Assembly: GCA_903826865.1 (NCBI GenBank)
Contig: CAIKGD010000007.1
Coordinates: 62,001-126,000 of the forward strand
Direction of reading: 5' to 3'
Length of the DNA: 64,000 nt
Origin: an uncultured Verrucomicrobiota bacterium
GTDB taxonomy: Bacteria > Verrucomicrobiota > Kiritimatiellia > Kiritimatiellales > Tichowtungiaceae
A program made the position numbers and the translations under genes. Of the stretch, positions 60,952 to 64,000 are shown piece by piece; within the stretch, counting starts at the first letter, position 1; each line of letters opens with the position of its first letter. The notes under the pieces were generated by a model. That model saw nothing but the letters and a program-made list of their open reading frames with translations, ran no database searches and had not been told where the DNA came from.

Positions 60952-63381
60952 TTAGTCCTTTTTGTCGACCGGGATACGCATGCCGTAGAAGCTGCGATAT
61001 ACAAAGATAAGGGCGATGATGAAGATAATGGCGCCGAGCGCGTGTTTGAGGCCGGGCTCCATCTTCACAGCAATCTCGACGGCGAGCAGCCCGAAGAGGG
61101 TGGTGAATTTGATGACCGGATTCAGCGACACGGACGAAGTGTCTTTGAAGGGGTCGCCGACGGTGTCGCCCACGACGGTGGCCGCGTGCAGCGGGGTGTT
61201 TTTCATCTTCAGCTCAACTTCGACGATTTTCTTGGCGTTATCCCATGCGCCGCCGGCGTTGGCCATGAAGATGGCCTGGAATAATCCGAAAAACGCCATG
61301 CCGATGAGGTAGCCGATGAAGAAGAAGGGGTCAAACAGCGCCAGTGAAAGCGAGAAACAGAAGATGACGACGAAGATGTTAATCATGCCGCGCTGTGCGT
61401 ACTGCGTGCAGATTTTCACCACTTCTTTCGAGGCTTCGATGGATGCGGTGGCCGCGTCGAGCTTCATGTTTTCTTTAATGTAGACAACGGCGCGGTAGGC
61501 GCCGGTTACAACGGCCTGGGTGCTTGCACCGGTGAACCAGTAGATAACCGCGCCGCCCATCAGAAGTCCCATGATGGCTTCGGGGTGGACGAGCGAGAGC
61601 TTCTCGATGGTGTCGGGGAAAATCCCTTTCAGCATCATGATGATGCCGAAGACCATCGTGGTTGCGCCGACGACGGCGGTGCCGATCAGCACAGGCTTGG
61701 CGGTGGCTTTAAATGTGTTGCCGGCGCCGTCGCCCTTTTCAAGCTGGTGTTTGGCCAGAGCGAAGTCCGGCTTGAAGCCGAAGTCCTTCTCGATTTCGGC
61801 GCTGATATTTTTCTGTCCTTCGATCTGCGACAGTTCGAATACCGATTGCGCGTTGTCGGTTACGGGGCCGAAGGAATCCACGGCGATCGTGACCGGGCCC
61901 ATACCGAGGAAGCCGAAAGCTACGAGACCGAACGCGAAGATCGGTGCGGCGAAGCGGAAGGCTTCGGGCATCATGGCCTGCAGGGCTGAACTCTGGGAGA
62001 AGTGGTAAGCACCGAACATCAGCATAAGGATGGCGAGGCCGGTCCAGAAGGCGGAGAAGTTGCCGGCGACCAGTCCGCTGAGAATATTAAGTGATGCGCC
62101 GCCCTGACGGGAAGAGGTGACGACTTCTTTCACGTGGCGGGATTCGGTGCTCGTGAAAATTTTAGTGAACTCGGGGATGATCGCGCCAGCGAGCGTACCG
62201 ATCGAAATGATGGTCGAAAGCACCCACCACAGTTCAGAACCGCACGCCGGGTGATGGGCGAGCAGTGCATAACTTGCGGCGTAGGTGACGAGGATCGAGA
62301 TGAGCGAAGTGATCCAGACCAGATGGGTCAGGGGTTGCTCAAGGTTGAAATCTTTCGTGCCGCCATAAAGCATTTTGCTGATGACATCGTTGATGAGGTA
62401 GCTGACGAGCGAGGTGATGACCATCAGAATACGCATGGCGAAGAGCCATACGATGAGCACGCCGCACAGTGCCGGGTTGGCGGCCAGCGCCAGCGCGAGG
62501 AACGCGATCAGCGCGACGCCGGTCACGCCGTAGGTTTCAAAGCCGTCGGCCGTAGGGCCGACTGAGTCGCCGGCATTGTCACCGGTGCAGTCGGCGATTA
62601 CGCCGGGGTTGCGCGGATCGTCCTCGGGCAGATTGAAGACGATCTTCATCAGGTCGGCGCCGATGTCGGCGATTTTGGTGAAAATACCACCGCAAATACG
62701 CAGCGCGCTTGCGCCGAGAGACTCGCCGATGGCGAAACCGATGAAGCAGGGGCCGGCCAGTTTGCTGGGGAGAAAGGCGAGAATGCAGATCATGAAGAAC
62801 AGTTCAATGGCGACGAGCAGCAGGCCGACGCTCATGCCGGACTTCAGCGGAATGCAAAGAGTGGCGAGCGGGTTGCCTTTGAGCGAGGAGAACGCGGTGC
62901 GGGAATTCGCAACGGTGTTGATGCGGATGCCGAACCAGGCGACGCCGTAGCTGCCGAGGATACCGAGTACCGACGCGGACAGGATGAGTGCGACGTGGGC
63001 GGCTGACAGATCTGAAAGTACGCCGAAATAATAGGTCATGCATACCGCGATAAGTATCCAGAGCATCGTGAGAAATTTACCCTGCTGGAAAAGGTAGGTC
63101 TTGCAGGTTTCCCAAATGACCTGGGAGACCGCACTCATGGAGGCGTGCACCTGAAGGTTGCGGGTCTGGATGTATTGACGCCAGCCGTAGAACACGCCGG
63201 CGATACAGACCGCGAGGCCGATCATGAGAACACTCATGCCGGAAAGAGCGCCGTCGAAAAACGAGACGGTGCTGAGGTCGGGGATGTTGATGTCAGCCTC
63301 GCTGGCGCGGGCGGCGGGAGCCACAATAGACACGATGGCAGCCAATGCGGCGGTATACGACAGACGACTCGGGATTTTCAT
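60952..63381 (-). CDS. hppA: Membrane-bound ion-pumping pyrophosphatase
   Basis: In this 809-residue protein with about 16 membrane helices, the catalytic motifs are DIGADLMKIVFNLPEDDPRN (a variant loop), CTGDNAGDSVGPTADGFETY and DNAQSVFEL. The motif GNTFKATAKP has Lys where K+-dependent enzymes have Ala, so it should be the K+-independent H+-pumping class. A longer stretch separates DNAQSV and GNTF than in many homologues (about 45 residues with NISAEIEKDFGFKPDFALAK). It couples PPi hydrolysis to proton export. Confidence 0.93.
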   Translation of the reverse strand: MKIPSRLSYTAALAAIVSIVAPAARASEADINIPDLSTVSFFDGALSGMSVLMIGLAVCIAGVFYGWRQYIQTRNLQVHASMSAVSQVIWETCKTYLFQQGKFLTMLWILIAVCMTYYFGVLSDLSAAHVALILSASVLGILGSYGVAWFGIRINTVANSRTAFSSLKGNPLATLCIPLKSGMSVGLLLVAIELFFMICILAFLPSKLAGPCFIGFAIGESLGASALRICGGIFTKIADIGADLMKIVFNLPEDDPRNPGVIADCTGDNAGDSVGPTADGFETYGVTGVALIAFLALALAANPALCGVLIVWLFAMRILMVITSLVSYLINDVISKMLYGGTKDFNLEQPLTHLVWITSLISILVTYAASYALLAHHPACGSELWWVLSTIISIGTLAGAIIPEFTKIFTSTESRHVKEVVTSSRQGGASLNILSGLVAGNFSAFWTGLAILMLMFGAYHFSQSSALQAMMPEAFRFAAPIFAFGLVAFGFLGMGPVTIAVDSFGPVTDNAQSVFELSQIEGQKNISAEIEKDFGFKPDFALAKHQLEKGDGAGNTFKATAKPVLIGTAVVGATTMVFGIIMMLKGIFPDTIEKLSLVHPEAIMGLLMGGAVIYWFTGASTQAVVTGAYRAVVYIKENMKLDAATASIEASKEVVKICTQYAQRGMINIFVVIFCFSLSLALFDPFFFIGYLIGMAFFGLFQAIFMANAGGAWDNAKKIVEVELKMKNTPLHAATVVGDTVGDPFKDTSSVSLNPVIKFTTLFGLLAVEIAVKMEPGLKHALGAIIFIIALIFVYRSFYGMRIPVDKKD

Positions 63382-63596
63382 ATTTTATTAACCTGCCTGA
63401 GTGATAAGAAACCGCTTTCCAGATGACACGGGCACACGCCCGGCGAGATCACCTTGGAAGGAGCGTTTTCATAAAGCGGGAGAAGTTGCTTGAACGGGGC
63501 CGAGAGGTCAAGCGCGATTTTGAATCTATGTCGAGGGGGTGAGTGGCCGGTTTTCCCTGTTTCAAGTGATCCGGTCTGAGGTGTTTGCGCGAAAGC
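63382..63596. other. Upstream region of hppA
   Basis: This 215-bp gene-free stretch holds a small hairpin CGGGC-ACAC-GCCCG (63429-63442). I could not match it to a known riboswitch class. No other structure is clear. Confidence 0.35.
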
Positions 63597-64000
63597 CTAA
63601 TCAGTCAGCAGACCGAATATCTCATCGGCTGATGAAGCCTGCAGCAACTGATCCCGCAGTTCCGGACGGCTTAGCGCCTTGCTGATTTCCGCCAGAAACT
63701 GAATATGCGGACCGGCACGGTTTTCGGGGGAAAGTGTTATAACGAAAATATGCGAAGGCTTGCCGTCCATGGCGGCGAAGTTTACGCCGGCGCGATGAAT
63801 GGCTATGGCGGCGACCAGTTGATCCACTGCATCGGTTTTGCCGTGAGGGACAGCCACACCGTTCTGCATGCCGGTCGACATTTTTTCTTCGCGGGCCAGC
63901 AGTGATTGTACGGCTGCGGCGCGATTGGTGAATTTTCCGGCTGCAGCCATAAAAGAGGCCATTTCTTCAATGACGCCCCTTTTAGTATTGGCTTTCAGCT
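63597..64000 (-). CDS. PTS EIIA (fructose/nitrogen type) domain, 5' end outside the window
   Basis: The frame is open to the right edge (LKANTKRGVIEEMASFMAAA), so the visible 134 residues are the C-terminal part. The active His is in NGVAVPHGKTDAV, followed by DGKPSHIFVITLSPENRAGP. Domain end at LLTD. It may be a PtsN-like regulator or the C-terminus of a larger transporter or permease; the upstream part is needed to decide. Confidence 0.85.
   Translation of the reverse strand, partial: LKANTKRGVIEEMASFMAAAGKFTNRAAAVQSLLAREEKMSTGMQNGVAVPHGKTDAVDQLVAAIAIHRAGVNFAAMDGKPSHIFVITLSPENRAGPHIQFLAEISKALSRPELRDQLLQASSADEIFGLLTD

Noticed and set aside
63421-63470. Fluoride or other riboswitch upstream of hppA
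   Set aside because: A GGTGAT...CGCC-like stretch exists on the minus strand, but the conserved pseudoknot elements are missing.
1-64000. CRISPR arrays
   Set aside because: No regularly spaced identical repeats with unique spacers were seen. The word repeats are degenerate and irregular.

Overview
The window is about 64 kb of a Gram-negative bacterial chromosome carrying a complete-looking transposable (Mu-type) prophage of about 33.3 kb. PEP-CTERM and lipoprotein signals, two ice-binding-like (DUF3494) proteins, a RAYT transposase and the style of the secreted proteins suggest the PVC superphylum, most likely Kiritimatiellota/Verrucomicrobiota. This is an inference: no rRNA gene is present to settle it.

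Left flank (1-15.6 kb). A leftward cluster encodes envelope and secreted proteins: a BON-domain protein, two small exported proteins, a HEAT-repeat protein and a multidomain DUF3494 protein broken by a frameshift in a C7 run. A divergent PEP-CTERM DUF3494 gene lies beside it. Next comes a leftward signalling operon: a CheB-CheR-PAS fusion, a PAS histidine kinase and a NarL/LuxR-type response regulator. Copies of a GGGGT-N3/4-ACCC motif stand upstream of the BON, DUF3494 and small membrane protein genes, so this regulator may control them. A LysM/TPR lipoprotein, a sugar-nucleotide-type epimerase, thiL, a small zinc-ribbon protein and tRNA-Ala(CGC) follow.

Prophage (15,588-48,885). It is flanked by a 5-bp ATTTT target duplication. 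Removing it rebuilds a perfect hairpin (GCGATTT-TCTC-AAATCGC) between tRNA-Ala and mutS. The early genes run leftward from a central switch at about 27.5 kb: small HTH protein, two BRO proteins, HTH repeat protein, membrane-anchored transglycosylase, DUF3102-like protein, MuA-type transposase, MuB-type ATPase, sigma-region-4-like regulator, Gam, many small proteins and a terminal adenine methylase. The repressor and late genes run rightward: small and large terminase, DUF935 portal, protease/scaffold, decoration protein, major capsid, head-tail proteins, tail tube, a cassette of exported proteins, Mu F-like head protein, DUF1353 protein, tail completion protein, tape measure and tail hub. There is no tail sheath, so a siphovirus-like virion on a Mu-type head and replication system is expected. 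The most unusual part is 36.0-43.5 kb. There, several proteins in the virion region carry Sec or lipoprotein signals, including a collagen-repeat protein with a complete trypsin-like catalytic triad and an exported tail-fibre-like protein.

Right flank (48.9-64 kb). mutS, a HAD phosphatase, a four-helix-bundle protein, a small membrane protein, an SGNH hydrolase, a rightward RAYT transposase with a DprA/LOG-like C-terminal half, a SEC-C/TPR protein, polA, kup, a membrane pyrophosphatase (hppA) and an EIIA-type PTS domain cut by the window edge.

Several families of short degenerate word repeats recur in both chromosome and prophage. They are concentrated at gene ends, linkers and intergenic gaps.
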